NCBI GenBank assembly: GCA_012799135.1
Contig: JAAZLW010000114.1
Location: 1 to 35,090, forward strand
Direction: 5' to 3'
Length of the DNA: 35,090 nucleotides
From: Bacillota bacterium
GTDB lineage: Bacteria > Bacillota > Limnochordia > DTU087
Part shown: positions 8,267 through 20,405 of the stretch, piece by piece
Numbering within the stretch: position 1 is the stretch's first letter
How the letters are laid out: every line of letters begins with the position of its first letter
Notes under the pieces: model-generated
The model's database searches: none
The model's input: only the letters and a program-made list of their open reading frames with translations
Told to the model about the DNA's origin: nothing
Made by a program: the position numbers and the translations under genes

Positions 8267-9367
8267 CTAACGCATCAAATATTTCTCTGGATCTACCGCC
8301 TTACCTCGGTAGCGTATCTCAAAATGGATATGGGGACCTGTTGAAATGCCGGTATTGCCACTATAGGCAATGATCTGTCCCCGCTTGACGCTATCCCCTG
8401 CCCGCACTGCTAACCTTGAGTTATGGGCATACCTGGTTTCCACCCTCTGCCCATGGTCCACGATCACTAGGTTGCCATATGTCCCCCGGGGACCACTCCA
8501 AGAGACTCGACCATCGGCCGCTGCCCTCACCGGCGTACCGGTGACAACCGCTAGGTCAAGTCCATAGTGCATTCTGCCCCAGCGAGGACCATAGCGAGAA
8601 GATATACGTCCTCGAGCCGGCCAATCAAAAGCACGACGTAGTTGCCCATTGGAGGCCACCAGCAAATGACGCTGAGCTGCCACAGCTTGGGCTCCGGGGA
8701 TGACCAGCCTTTGCCCCACTCTTAGCGAAGATGGATCTAACAATTCGTTAGCTTCCACGATATCCTGTGTCTTGACTTGGTAGGCCCGGGCAATGTCCCA
8801 AACATTGTCTCCCAGCCTAACCGTATGTAAAGCGCCTTTGATTGTCAATATGGTCAGATTCTGGCCAACCTGCAAGCGCTGCGGATCGTTTAGCTGATTG
8901 GCGGCAACGACTGTATCAATATCGATCCCATACAGCTTAGCAATGTCCCACAGGGTCTGACCTCGTTCCACGACGTGCGTCAATACCAGTGGTTTTGGTT
9001 CCGGAGCCTCTGGCTTCTCCTCTGGCTCCTCTCCCGCCGGCCCAGCTTCCTCATCAATAGATTCACCCACTGCCACAGATTCTATATCTTCCAGTGCTAC
9101 TAGTTGAGTACCATCACCCATCACCTCCATGGCTAGGGCTATGTCGTCCTCGCTAGCTAGCTCACCGGGAAATTCGACATCGAGCGGATCGGGGCCACCT
9201 TGATTGGAGACTCCCAGTAGATTCTGGTTCCACGTAAAATACACCGGTGAATCAGAAGTCAACCTCGAGCTTTCATCTGTAACAGTCAAAGCGACAAGAA
9301 TCATCAACAGTAACAGGGTCCATCCCGGACGCCAGCGCCTGCTGTGGTTGTCGTCCAATGCTCCCAC
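8267..9367 (-). CDS. M23-family peptidase with two LysM domains and N-terminal membrane anchor
   Basis: LysM repeats HVVERGQTLWDIAKLYGIDIDTVVAANQL and HTVRLGDNVWDIARAYQVKTQDIVEANEL; M23 motif GRMHYGLDLAVVTGTPVRAAADG...GNTGISTGPHIHFEIR. Confidence 0.93.
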   Translation of the reverse strand: MGALDDNHSRRWRPGWTLLLLMILVALTVTDESSRLTSDSPVYFTWNQNLLGVSNQGGPDPLDVEFPGELASEDDIALAMEVMGDGTQLVALEDIESVAVGESIDEEAGPAGEEPEEKPEAPEPKPLVLTHVVERGQTLWDIAKLYGIDIDTVVAANQLNDPQRLQVGQNLTILTIKGALHTVRLGDNVWDIARAYQVKTQDIVEANELLDPSSLRVGQRLVIPGAQAVAAQRHLLVASNGQLRRAFDWPARGRISSRYGPRWGRMHYGLDLAVVTGTPVRAAADGRVSWSGPRGTYGNLVIVDHGQRVETRYAHNSRLAVRAGDSVKRGQIIAYSGNTGISTGPHIHFEIRYRGKAVDPEKYLMR

Positions 9368-9589
9368 CCCAATCCAATGGAATCCATTTTGCTAACTTCT
9401 TGCCATTGGCATCCAAATCCTCTTTTTGCTGCGAAATTGATCTTTAGGTTTATTTCTCCAGTTAAGCCAATAGTCCTTCACCCGTTTGTTCTATACGAAC
9501 AGCTGTGAGCTTAGCTTGGCGCGATGAACTACTACCAATATCAAACAGCCTGCCCTAAGAACATGACTTACCACACTCGGAAGCAGAGG

Positions 9590-10861
9590 TTAGGATGAGC
9601 GTACGTTTTCAGCAAAGGTAGAATTAATGACAATATCCATCAGTTCTGCGTTAGATTTGGTATGCATAATCCGGTCAATCACGATATCTGTGGTTTCCGC
9701 TGTCCCTACCGAACTAAAGGCTTTTCGCAAGAGCCACATCATCTCCAGCTCCTGTTCCGTTAGCAAGAGCTCCTCTTTTCTTGTACCTGACCGGTAAATG
9801 TCAATGGCGGGGAAAATGCGGCGCTCAGCAAGGCGGCGATCTAGGTGAAGCTCCATGTTGCCAGTGCCCTTGAACTCTTCATAAATCACATCATCCATCC
9901 GGGATCCGGTCTCAATCAACGCTGTAGCCAGTATGGTAAGGCTGCCACCTTCCTCTAGCTTTCGAGCGGCACCGAAAAACCGTTTGGGCCGATGCAGAGC
10001 AGCCGGGTCAACTCCACCGGACAATGTGCGCCCACTCGGCGGCACCACCAGATTATGGGCTCGAGCCAGACGAGTGATGCTATCTAACAAGATGACGACA
10101 TCCTTGCCATGCTCCACCAACCGCCGAGCCCTCTCCAAGACCATATCTGCCACCCTCACGTGGTTCTCAGGTGGTTGGTCAAAGGTCGAACTCGTCACTT
10201 CCCCGTCTACAGAACGCTGCATATCTGTGACTTCCTCGGGGCGCTCATCAATCAGCAACACCATTAACTCAATTTCGTCATGATTATGGGTGATGCTATT
10301 GGCTATTTTCTTTAGCACTGTAGTCTTACCGGCCTTTGGTGGTGCCACAATCAGGCCTCTTTGACCTTTACCCAAAGGTGCCACTAGATCGATGAGTCGG
10401 GTTGCTGTGTCTTCCTGTGAGACTTCCAACCGTATTCTTTCATGGGGATAGATGGGGGTGAGGTCTTCAAAGTTGGGTCGGCGAGTAGCCTTCTCAGGGT
10501 CGAGATTGTTTACTGCCACCACTCGCAGGAGTGCATAGTAGCGTTCATTGTCCTTAGGTGATCGTACCTGTCCCAAGATTAAGTCCCCAGTACGTAAGTT
10601 GAAGCGCCGGATCTGTGATGGTGAGATGTAGACATCCTCGTTACTGGGAGTATACCCATCTACCCGCAGAAATCCGTAGCCATCGGGCAGAATCTCCAGT
10701 ACACCATCTTTGAACATCAGTCCCTCTTTGTTGGTTTCGGCTTTGAGGATCTCAAAAATCAGTTCCCGCTTACGAAACCGTGTATATCCGGCAATCTCCA
10801 AATCTTTAGCAATTTCTTGCAGCTCAGCCGATGTCTTTTCTTCCAGTTGGGAAATATTCAT
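9590..10861 (-). CDS. rho: Transcription termination factor Rho
   Basis: [26 protein letters not shown] (Walker A), [45 protein letters not shown]. Start at internal ATG after AAGGAGTGG. Confidence 0.98.
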   Translation of the reverse strand: MNISQLEEKTSAELQEIAKDLEIAGYTRFRKRELIFEILKAETNKEGLMFKDGVLEILPDGYGFLRVDGYTPSNEDVYISPSQIRRFNLRTGDLILGQVRSPKDNERYYALLRVVAVNNLDPEKATRRPNFEDLTPIYPHERIRLEVSQEDTATRLIDLVAPLGKGQRGLIVAPPKAGKTTVLKKIANSITHNHDEIELMVLLIDERPEEVTDMQRSVDGEVTSSTFDQPPENHVRVADMVLERARRLVEHGKDVVILLDSITRLARAHNLVVPPSGRTLSGGVDPAALHRPKRFFGAARKLEEGGSLTILATALIETGSRMDDVIYEEFKGTGNMELHLDRRLAERRIFPAIDIYRSGTRKEELLLTEQELEMMWLLRKAFSSVGTAETTDIVIDRIMHTKSNAELMDIVINSTFAENVRSS

Positions 10862-11080
10862 AATTCCACTCCTTAACCCTTCTATGCTGAATTGCACCTA
10901 ATCAGAACAGTAGGATTATTGTACTCAACAAAGCGATGTCTCTTGCTCCTAAAACCAGTAGGGTAAGCAAGTCTGTCATACCAATATATGCGGGATAGAA
11001 TCTGAATTAATGAACAGGGGAGTACTAAGATTATGTTGGCTACATCAAGGATGATGGTAGACTCAAATGACCTGATAGGT

Positions 11081-11105
11081 AGCGGGTGAAAGCCCTTCAC
11101 CCGCT
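11081..11105 (-). other. Perfect 10-bp stem-loop downstream of fba, no U-tract
   Basis: AGCGGGTGAA-GGGCT-TTCACCCGCT on the minus strand. Confidence 0.6.
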
Positions 11106-11113
11106 CTAATCTG

Positions 11114-11968
11114 CTATGCTTTCCCAGAACAGCCGAACAAACGCATTTTCTCCCTTACAACTTGTTTCATGGCCTCCCTAGCCGGGCCAAGGATTTTCCG
11201 AGGATCGATCTCGTCAGGACTAGCCTTTAGGGTTCTTTGTACAGCCCCCGAAAATGCCACCCTTAGTTCGGTATCAATGTTGATCTTGCTGATTCCGATT
11301 TGGCATGCCTTACGTATTGCCTGATCAGGGACTCCTGATGCACCATGCAAGACCAATGGAATATCCACTCGTGCTTTGATCTCCATCAGACGTTCAAAGT
11401 CTAGCTTAGGCTTTCCCTTATACACGCCATGTGCAGTGCCTATAGCGACTGCGAGAAGGTCCGGCTGCGCCGCTTCGATGAACTCAGCAGCCTCTTCCGG
11501 CTCTGTCATCATCGCCTCTCGTTCTGATACCACTATATCATCTTCGGTGCCTCCAATCTTGCCCAATTCAGCCTCCACCGATACCCCCACCGCGTGGGCC
11601 ACATCCACAACCCGTTTCACCAAGGTGATATTGTCTTCCAAAGGCAGCCTGGAGCCATCAATCATGACAGCGGAAAACCCTTTTCGAATGCACTGCATGG
11701 CTTGTTCAAAGCTGGTCCCATGGTCAAGATTCAGAGCAACCGGTACAGAGGCTTTCTCTGCGGCGACCCGCGCCATGGCCACGATATAGTCGATACCCGC
11801 GTACTTGAGTCCACCCTGACTTGCCTGCAAAATCACCGGGGAACGCTCTTCCTCCGCCGCCGCGATGACTGCCTGTAGTATTTCCATGTTGTTCAGGTTA
11901 AAAGCTCCTACGGCATAGCCGCCTTCAGCAGCAGCGCATGCTAGTTCCGCGACAGTCACTAAAGCCAA
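11114..11968 (-). CDS. fba: Class II fructose-1,6-bisphosphate aldolase
   Basis: VALNLDHGTSFEQ, AVAIGTAHGVYKGKPKLDFERL, LVLHGASGVPDQAIRKACQIGISKINIDTELR. Confidence 0.95.
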   Translation of the reverse strand: MALVTVAELACAAAEGGYAVGAFNLNNMEILQAVIAAAEEERSPVILQASQGGLKYAGIDYIVAMARVAAEKASVPVALNLDHGTSFEQAMQCIRKGFSAVMIDGSRLPLEDNITLVKRVVDVAHAVGVSVEAELGKIGGTEDDIVVSEREAMMTEPEEAAEFIEAAQPDLLAVAIGTAHGVYKGKPKLDFERLMEIKARVDIPLVLHGASGVPDQAIRKACQIGISKINIDTELRVAFSGAVQRTLKASPDEIDPRKILGPAREAMKQVVREKMRLFGCSGKA

Positions 11969-12017
11969 GTCCTTCTCCTCCCACTAACCGGGGCCATTCT
12001 CATCCATGGCCCTCTTC

Positions 12018-12674
12018 TCATATCTTGTGCCGGTAACGGAAATCAGCAGAATCAATACAAGTAAAGGCTCCCCGCTTTAGCACAACCTCCTTTAACCCCT
12101 CCATGGCAGCGAGGTCTTCCTCCCGTTCAGCGTATATGACCAGGGTGCTACCACAACGAGGACAAACCACTTCTACCTTTTCTGGAAATAGATCCAGATC
12201 CAGGTAATAATTCCCACAACCACAGTATAACTGCCCTTGCTCAGCCCAAGTCTCAAGCCGCCTTAGCACGTCACGCATAATACCGACATTTACAAATTCG
12301 GAATCCATAGCTCCCGGACCCACTACATTGGCCAGCAGATCACCTTCGGTTGCCAAGAGTTCCTCCACTCGATGGGCGTGTCCAATAATACCTAGGTCAA
12401 CATCACTTTCGGGGCAGTAGAGCACTACCGCATCATTATGTAATAAGCTCTTGACATCCAATAGTAGCTCATGGACTGTCTCGCAAACGATACACCCAAT
12501 CTGTAATCTGTATAGACGGCTGCGCCGGACAATACCTATGATAACATATCCGCATTGACAGCGGATACTGATGGGTTCAGTGCCTTCTAACTCGAACACA
12601 AAGAAATCCCGAACCTCAAGCCGACCACATCGAGGACACCGTACAGCTAGAACCCTTCTAGTATCGATTAGCAT
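12018..12674 (-). CDS. Cys-rich (multi zinc-ribbon) protein of unknown function
   Basis: 218 aa with CPRC, CQCG, CIVC, CGCG and CPRC motifs; sits between the DUF151 gene and fba. Confidence 0.75.
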   Translation of the reverse strand: MLIDTRRVLAVRCPRCGRLEVRDFFVFELEGTEPISIRCQCGYVIIGIVRRSRLYRLQIGCIVCETVHELLLDVKSLLHNDAVVLYCPESDVDLGIIGHAHRVEELLATEGDLLANVVGPGAMDSEFVNVGIMRDVLRRLETWAEQGQLYCGCGNYYLDLDLFPEKVEVVCPRCGSTLVIYAEREEDLAAMEGLKEVVLKRGAFTCIDSADFRYRHKI

Positions 12675-12814
12675 TCACTTCCACTCCCTTGGCGGCCCAG
12701 TTGTAGAGCTTCGCTGCTCAGACACAAACTCCTTTAGCCGTGACTCTTATTTTTCCTGGCTCTGAGCCGTGGGGCATACCTCAATGCTGACAGCCAGCAC
12801 CGGAGACCTTTTCA

Positions 12815-12862
12815 CAAAAATCGCCTCCCCGTTCTTTCCTTTTCAGTATGAACAGGGGAGGC
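12815..12862 (-). terminator. Terminator downstream of the DUF151 gene
   Basis: Minus strand GCCTCCCC-T-GTTC ... GAAC-GGGGAGGC followed by GATTTTTG. Confidence 0.6.
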
Positions 12863-12904
12863 AGAGTTTATAACCTGGACTTTTCCATTATTGGGCTGCT
12901 TTGA

Positions 12905-13414
12905 TTACTGGAGATGCCGCCGAAAATCCTCCGGAGTGAGATCATTCAAGAAACGACGGAACTCTTCCGCCTCTTGATCATCACTACCCACCGGTGTATC
13001 CCCGTTCGCCGATTCCCTACCTGCAATCATGGCCTGATTAGCCACAACATCAGATACGAAAATCGGGCTTTCGGTGCGCAAGGCAAGGGCAATCGCATCA
13101 CTGGGTCTAGCATCTATCTCGACTTTCCCTGTCACTGTCTTGAGAATAATGGAACCATAGTAAGTCTCATCCCTGAGGTCCGAGATCACCACTCGATCCA
13201 CTTGTGCGTCTAGTCTCAAGAGCAGATCCCGCATTAGATCGTGGGTAAGTGGTCGGGGGGGCTTGATGCCTTCAAGCTCCATGGCAATTGCACTGGCCTC
13301 CGCCGGTCCCACCATGATGGGAAGGAAACTCTGTTCATCCATGTCGGTGATCACCACAACTGGGCACATGGCAACCTGGTCAATTCCAACCAACTTCACC
13401 TTAACCCGAACCAT
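12905..13414 (-). CDS. Bifunctional nuclease family protein (DUF151)
   Basis: MVRVKVKLVGIDQVAMCPVVVITDMDEQSFLPIMVGPAEASAIAMELEGIKPPRPLTHDLM...DARPSDAIALALRTESPIFVSDVV. Start chosen after GAGAGAGGTGG. Confidence 0.9.
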   Translation of the reverse strand: MVRVKVKLVGIDQVAMCPVVVITDMDEQSFLPIMVGPAEASAIAMELEGIKPPRPLTHDLMRDLLLRLDAQVDRVVISDLRDETYYGSIILKTVTGKVEIDARPSDAIALALRTESPIFVSDVVANQAMIAGRESANGDTPVGSDDQEAEEFRRFLNDLTPEDFRRHLQ

Positions 13415-13557
13415 ATCTTCCACCTCTCTCGTCTCCAGGTGATAACCCTTGCTGCAGCTAGTGAACACTACTGCCGACAATCCAGCAATTGTGGTCTTTC
13501 CACTTACCTAATCTGCCATTATTATATCAAACTACCGCGCTTTCCGCCACTTGCACC

Positions 13558-15240
<1,683 letters not shown>

Positions 15241-15242
15241 TT

Positions 15243-15271
15243 ATTGTAAACCTTATTCGCCCCTACGTAAA
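15243..15271 (-). promoter_or_regulatory. Probable pyrG promoter
   Basis: Minus strand TTTACG (15271-15266), 17 nt, TACAAT (15248-15243). Confidence 0.5.
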
Positions 15272-15288
15272 GCCGCAGGAATTCCCAC

Positions 15289-15314
15289 AAAAAAGGAGCC
15301 TCCCCGAGGAAGCC
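15289..15314 (-). terminator. Rho-independent terminator after the argS/DUF624-like genes
   Basis: Minus strand GGGCTTCC-TCGGG-GGAGGCTCC (bulged, includes GU pairs) followed by TTTTTT. Confidence 0.5.
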
Positions 15315-15360
15315 CTATATCTTGGCCCCCATGCAGCCAATACCCTCTTCACACCCTGGG

Positions 15361-16092
15361 CTAACCTTCCACCTCGGCCGGCTCTTGTGCTTGTTCTGGC
15401 TCTGTGTCGTATTTTTGCATCAGTTCTCGATAGCCGACATTCTGCAGAAAGGCAATAATACCCATCATTAGCAGTAGTACCGGTGCTGCCAAAACAACGC
15501 TGAGTACCATTACGATCACCACTGCAATGGTGAGGAATATCGTGACAACAATATTATCAAGGGCAAGAAGCGCCGCCCGCTTCATGGTTAGAAACACACC
15601 AATATCCTGGTTAACCAAGAAAGGGAAGATGTAATTACTCATCAGCGCCCAAAAAATGAAGAAATAAATCCAAATGCCGGATAGCATTCGTATGATCTTA
15701 TTGGGGTTGTTGATTGTAAAGACAAAATCCGAACCCAAGATAGCCAGAATGAGGACATTGAGCAGTATGAGACCTAGTCCGCGACCGAAGAAACGCCGAA
15801 AGTGACCGAAAAACTCTCTTACAGCCACATCTTCTCTGTCAAGGATTCTAGTTATCATGGCATGGACCGCCGCCGTAGCCGGGCCAAAAGTGACTGGCGT
15901 TAGTACTATGGCTATCCCCACAACTATCGGGTTCTGGATATACTGGCTAAAAGCTGTGACCACCAGAATCGGTAAAAACCCCACAAAAAACCAAAGGGCA
16001 CTAGTGGCCAAGACCATACCAAGATAATCATAGGAATGGCGAATACCTTTGCGGAATATTAGCCATGATTTGCTGATCGATTGCCCTGCCAT
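15361..16092 (-). CDS. DUF624/YesL-like integral membrane protein
   Basis: 243 aa, several hydrophobic segments, FGPATAAVHAMITRI, acidic C-terminal tail. Confidence 0.7.
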   Translation of the reverse strand: MAGQSISKSWLIFRKGIRHSYDYLGMVLATSALWFFVGFLPILVVTAFSQYIQNPIVVGIAIVLTPVTFGPATAAVHAMITRILDREDVAVREFFGHFRRFFGRGLGLILLNVLILAILGSDFVFTINNPNKIIRMLSGIWIYFFIFWALMSNYIFPFLVNQDIGVFLTMKRAALLALDNIVVTIFLTIAVVIVMVLSVVLAAPVLLLMMGIIAFLQNVGYRELMQKYDTEPEQAQEPAEVEG

Positions 16093-16134
16093 ACAGCTCC
16101 TCCTTGTTTAGGTACCGGCACTTCCCCACTTTTC

Positions 16135-17814
16135 CTACATTCTCTCAGGGGTTGAAACTCCCAGAATCCCTAATGCTACTTGCAGAACTTGCCTTGTTGC
16201 CTTTAGCAAAACCAACCGCGCCCCTTGCAGAGCCTCATCTTCCCCTAGCACCCGACAGTGTGTATAGAAACTGTGAAAGCTTGAAGCCAATTCGTGGCAA
16301 TAGCGCGCTATGTGATGGGGTTCCCTGCGTTCGGCTGCTTGCAGAATCTCCTCCGGCAACTGTGCCAACTTCTTGATCAGGTCCATTTCCGCCTCTGTCT
16401 GCAGAAGCTGTAGATCAGCCTCTTGAGCAGATGGACAGTAAACAGCGTCCTCCTCTGCCTGTCTTAGAATACTACAGATACGGGCATGGGCATACTGGAT
16501 ATAGTAAACAGGGTTTTCCTGGCTCTGTTCCGCCGCTAAGGCTAGATCAAAATCAAGATGACTGTCAGGAGCCCGCATCAAGAAGAAATACCGAGCGGCA
16601 TCTTTGCCCACTTCTTCCAGCAACTCTGTCATACTGACGAATCTCCCCGCCCGTTTAGACATACGCACCTTCTCGCCATGGCGAAGGAGTGTAACCAACT
16701 GAAGGATGATCACCTCGAAGCTATCTGCAGGATAGCCCAACGCCTGGATGGCGGCATGCATGCGCCCGATATAGCCATGGTGATCGGGACCCCAGATATC
16801 GATCAAATGATCAAATCCACGGCGATACTTGTCCCAATGATAGGCCACGTCAGCGGTAAGGTAGGTAGGAACACCATCAGATTTGACCATAACCCTATCC
16901 TTGTCATCACCGAATCGCGAAGAGGCAAACCAGATGGCGCCATCTTCTTCATACAAGAAATCCGCTTCCTGCAAGAACTCAATGACCTTATTCAGCTGCC
17001 TCGTCGCGTGTAGATCACGTTCCCTAAACCACACATCAAAATTCACACCGAAGGCAGCCAAGTCTGCTTGTTGCTGACGCACCATTCGATCGGTACCCCA
17101 TCGCTTACAGAAAGCCTCCTGTTCTTCAAGAGATTTCTCTAAGAGATCCGGCACCTCCTGCCGCAAAACTCGGGCCAATTCCTTCACATAGGGGGCTGGA
17201 TATCCATCCTCGGGAAATTCCACCTCCTGCCCAGCCAGTTCCTTATACCGGGCCAGTAAAGATAGACCAAAAAGATAAGCTTGTCGCCCAGCGTCATTGA
17301 CATAATACTCCCGGCTGACCTCATAGCCCGCTGCCTGCATGATATTAGCCAGTGTATCCCCCACCGCCGCAGCCCGGGCATTAACTACATTCATGGGACC
17401 GACGGGATTGGCACTGACGAACTCCAGCATCACTTTCTTCTCCTGTGCAGTGGTTGAATAGCCATAGGCAGCCCCTTGGTTCTCGATATCCCGTAAGACT
17501 TCATAGAGCCACTCATTGCCGAGGCGTAAGTTAATGAACCCCGGTCCGGCTACTTCCGCCCTCTCGATAAAAGTCCCTGTCACATCCAGGTGCCGAATAA
17601 TTGTTTCTGCAATGCGCCTGGGTGCCAACTTCACATCCCGGGAAAGCTGCATGGCTACATTAGTAGCCAGATCCCCATGGGCTTTTTCTCTGGGAATTTC
17701 CAGTTCTACCGCGGGTATATCACTTATAGTCCAGCCCTCGCCGGTAGCTGCCTTGCTAATAGCGTCTGTCAATGCGGTCTGAATCCGGGTCTGCAGCTTC
17801 AGGGCTACACTCAT
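16135..17814 (-). CDS. argS: Arginyl-tRNA synthetase
   Basis: MLEFVSANPVGPMNVVNARAAAVGDTLANI, VYYIQYAHARICSILRQ; the KMSKS region reads VRMSKRAGRFV. Start at the ATG after AAGGAAG. Confidence 0.96.
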   Translation of the reverse strand: MSVALKLQTRIQTALTDAISKAATGEGWTISDIPAVELEIPREKAHGDLATNVAMQLSRDVKLAPRRIAETIIRHLDVTGTFIERAEVAGPGFINLRLGNEWLYEVLRDIENQGAAYGYSTTAQEKKVMLEFVSANPVGPMNVVNARAAAVGDTLANIMQAAGYEVSREYYVNDAGRQAYLFGLSLLARYKELAGQEVEFPEDGYPAPYVKELARVLRQEVPDLLEKSLEEQEAFCKRWGTDRMVRQQQADLAAFGVNFDVWFRERDLHATRQLNKVIEFLQEADFLYEEDGAIWFASSRFGDDKDRVMVKSDGVPTYLTADVAYHWDKYRRGFDHLIDIWGPDHHGYIGRMHAAIQALGYPADSFEVIILQLVTLLRHGEKVRMSKRAGRFVSMTELLEEVGKDAARYFFLMRAPDSHLDFDLALAAEQSQENPVYYIQYAHARICSILRQAEEDAVYCPSAQEADLQLLQTEAEMDLIKKLAQLPEEILQAAERREPHHIARYCHELASSFHSFYTHCRVLGEDEALQGARLVLLKATRQVLQVALGILGVSTPERM

Positions 17815-17934
17815 TACTATCACTTCCTTAGTAGCTAGCTATGGTGCATACATTGACAGGCCTGCCCCAAAGGTGACAAGCCTGCCTCTCGTCATCTATA
17901 CTTCTGGGTGACTTACAGCAATCCTGCCGGCGAC

Positions 17935-18849
17935 TCAGAACCGAATGCTGAGTAAAGCTTCCCGTACTAACTTGGCCACCAAAATCGCCGTAGTGTCTCC
18001 ATAATCCAATGACGGAGACAATTCCACGATATCCAGTCCAACTACATTTAGGCAACCCAATAGGTGGACTACCTCCATGATCTCCCGGGAGGTACACCCC
18101 ACCGGTTCGGGGGCTCCAGTCCCAGGCGCAAAAGCCGGATCGACCACATCAATATCAATAGTCACATATACCGGTTCTTGTCCCAGTTCCGCCAAGCAAT
18201 CACGCAAGGGCTCCAAAACCGCATCGGGGTAAAAGCGAGTATGCTCATAACCAAAGCCAAACTCCTTCTCTGTACCAGAGCGAATGCCAAACTGATAGAG
18301 ATTGCGCGGTCCTATGCGTTCTGTCACTCTCCTCATGACCGTTGCATGGGATAGTCTCTGCCCCAAGTATTCGTCCCGCAAATCAGCATGGGCATCAAAA
18401 TGTAGAACCGTCAGCTTCCCATGCTGATCCGCCAGTGCTTGGATAGCAGGCAAACTCACCAGATGCTCGCCGCCGATCAAAAGAGGCACTTTCTCTAAGC
18501 TCACTAGCTCAGTGATCACCCTTTTGATTAGAGCGAGAGTGGTATCTACATCACCGAAGACCACCGGTACATCTCCAGCATCATAGTAGGCCACATCCGT
18601 TAAAGACCTATCCAGATAGAAGCTGTACTCTTCCAGTCCATCGGAGACTTCTCGAACCTTACTCGGCCCAAATCTGGCTCCGGGTCGAAAGCTGGTCGTA
18701 CAATCCATGGGGACCCCCAACAGGATTAGCTTCGCCGCTTCCCAATCAGCGATGCTCCCCATAAACACCCCTCGGCGCCTGAGACAATCACCAATGGGAA
18801 ATCTCTTTGTCTTCTCACCCTTGGTTAATTCATCTCTAAGATTTTCCAT
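17935..18849 (-). CDS. speB: Agmatinase / ureohydrolase
   Basis: LLIGGEHLVSLPAIQAL, LHFDAHADLRDEYLG, VTIDIDVVDPAFAPGTGAPEPVG metal-ligand motifs. Alternative start at an internal ATG (MGSIADW). Confidence 0.93.
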   Translation of the reverse strand: MENLRDELTKGEKTKRFPIGDCLRRRGVFMGSIADWEAAKLILLGVPMDCTTSFRPGARFGPSKVREVSDGLEEYSFYLDRSLTDVAYYDAGDVPVVFGDVDTTLALIKRVITELVSLEKVPLLIGGEHLVSLPAIQALADQHGKLTVLHFDAHADLRDEYLGQRLSHATVMRRVTERIGPRNLYQFGIRSGTEKEFGFGYEHTRFYPDAVLEPLRDCLAELGQEPVYVTIDIDVVDPAFAPGTGAPEPVGCTSREIMEVVHLLGCLNVVGLDIVELSPSLDYGDTTAILVAKLVREALLSIRF

Positions 18850-18856
18850 GGTAGTA

Positions 18857-19687
18857 TTAGGGTGTCACCAACTCCTGCACAAACCTAGGCAGGCAAAAGG
18901 CAGCTCTATGCACATCCGGGGTATAATACCTCGTCTTGAGAGCTTGTAGCTTGCCATCATCAATTGACAGGGGATCACATTGCTTCGATCCCAAAGTGAA
19001 GCTCCACATACCACTGGGATAACTGGGAATATAAGCTATGTATAGACGGGTTGTGGGAAAACCGGCGTTGATACGGGCAAAGGTTCTCTGAACTAATTCT
19101 GGTTCGTAATAAGGTGATTCCGTCTGGGCAACCATGATTCCTTGGTCTGTTAGTGCCTCATAAACATCCCTATAGAATTCTTCAGTGAAGAGGCCGACCG
19201 CAGGACCGACTGGGTCTGTGGAATCGATAATAATCACATCATAGGTATTCTTTGACTCTCTGATATGAGCAATACCATCTGCAATCAGAACTTCCACCCG
19301 GTCATCATCTAGTCCGCAAGAAATCTCTGGCAGGTATTGGCGGCTGGCTTCAATCACCTGCTCATCGATCTCCACCAGTACGGCTTTCTCTACCGAGCCA
19401 TGTTTGATAATCTCTCGAATGCTGCCTCCATCACCGCCACCGATCACCGCTACTCGACGGGGGTGCGGATGTACAGCAAGTGGCACGTGGGCGATCATTT
19501 CATGGTAAATAAATTCGTCCTTGATCGTGGTCTGAATTACTCCGTCAAGAAGTAACACCCGATCAAACTGCTCAGTCTCAATGACTGCCACCTCTTGATA
19601 CTGGGACTGTTTCCTCATGAGAGTACCCCTGGTCTTGCAGGTAATCCCTACATGATCCGTTTGTTTCTCTGTAAACCAAAGCTCCAC
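18857..19687 (-). CDS. speE: Polyamine aminopropyltransferase (spermidine synthase family)
   Basis: [67 protein letters not shown]. Confidence 0.96.
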   Translation of the reverse strand: MELWFTEKQTDHVGITCKTRGTLMRKQSQYQEVAVIETEQFDRVLLLDGVIQTTIKDEFIYHEMIAHVPLAVHPHPRRVAVIGGGDGGSIREIIKHGSVEKAVLVEIDEQVIEASRQYLPEISCGLDDDRVEVLIADGIAHIRESKNTYDVIIIDSTDPVGPAVGLFTEEFYRDVYEALTDQGIMVAQTESPYYEPELVQRTFARINAGFPTTRLYIAYIPSYPSGMWSFTLGSKQCDPLSIDDGKLQALKTRYYTPDVHRAAFCLPRFVQELVTP

Positions 19688-19731
19688 GCGATCGACCTCC
19701 CCTCCATGTTGATACCATTGCTCTAACTATG

Positions 19732-20187
19732 CTACCACAGGGCTACACCTGCAAAAGCGCAGCCTGCTTGGCTCACCGTGTGTTCCACTCCCTTTACCAT
19801 TACCCTAAGGAGCTGCAATTTGCGAGTACGAAAGGCTTCCCGTACCATCTCTTCTATCATGTCTTCAGCTTGCACCCGGGAGCACTTGCCCGAATACTCC
19901 ATGATTACACCAAAGGTGTCCTTGCCCAATCCTACCCCAACAGCAGCTGAGATCAGTTCTCCCGCCTGATCACTGACGATTGATCCATATGCCGTGGGAA
20001 TCAGGGAACCCGGTGGCATCTGTAACTTCTCCACATACTGGGCTCCAGGAGGTAATATACTACTGACCTTCAATAGATTTAGGTTGCCGATTCCTGCCTC
20101 CAATAAGGCATTGTCAAAGGCATTCAGCTTATGGGAGCCTTCAGCAGCACCGGCACATAAGGTAAACCTCTTGGGGGTAGGTAGCAT
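19732..20187 (-). CDS. pdaD: Pyruvoyl-dependent arginine decarboxylase
   Basis: FTLCAGAAEGSHKLNAFDNALLEAGIGNLNLLKVSSILPPGA includes the Ser-Ser autocleavage site of this family; starts at MLPTPK. Confidence 0.92.
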   Translation of the reverse strand: MLPTPKRFTLCAGAAEGSHKLNAFDNALLEAGIGNLNLLKVSSILPPGAQYVEKLQMPPGSLIPTAYGSIVSDQAGELISAAVGVGLGKDTFGVIMEYSGKCSRVQAEDMIEEMVREAFRTRKLQLLRVMVKGVEHTVSQAGCAFAGVALW

Positions 20188-20300
20188 CTCTTGCTTATGC
20201 CTCCTCACGGTTCTCCTCTTTTGAACATGCCAAAGGGTCTCGAAAATCACGCTATACCTAGACGGAGTCAATCTACCGGCCTACAGAGATCTATTAGCTC

Positions 20301-20361
20301 CTGACAGCGTAAGAGTGTCCTCCGAGGAGCTCGAGTGGGCACTCTTGCCGGTAGCTATCAG
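20301..20361 (-). ncRNA. Candidate structured leader upstream of pdaD
   Basis: Minus strand nested stems: CTGATAGC/GCTGTCAG (one GU), AAGAGTG/CACTCTT, CTCC/GGAG; no U-tract follows. Confidence 0.45.
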
Positions 20362-20405
20362 TTAGTATACCAAATGGGCTCTGGAAAATAAACACCATTT
20401 TTCTA

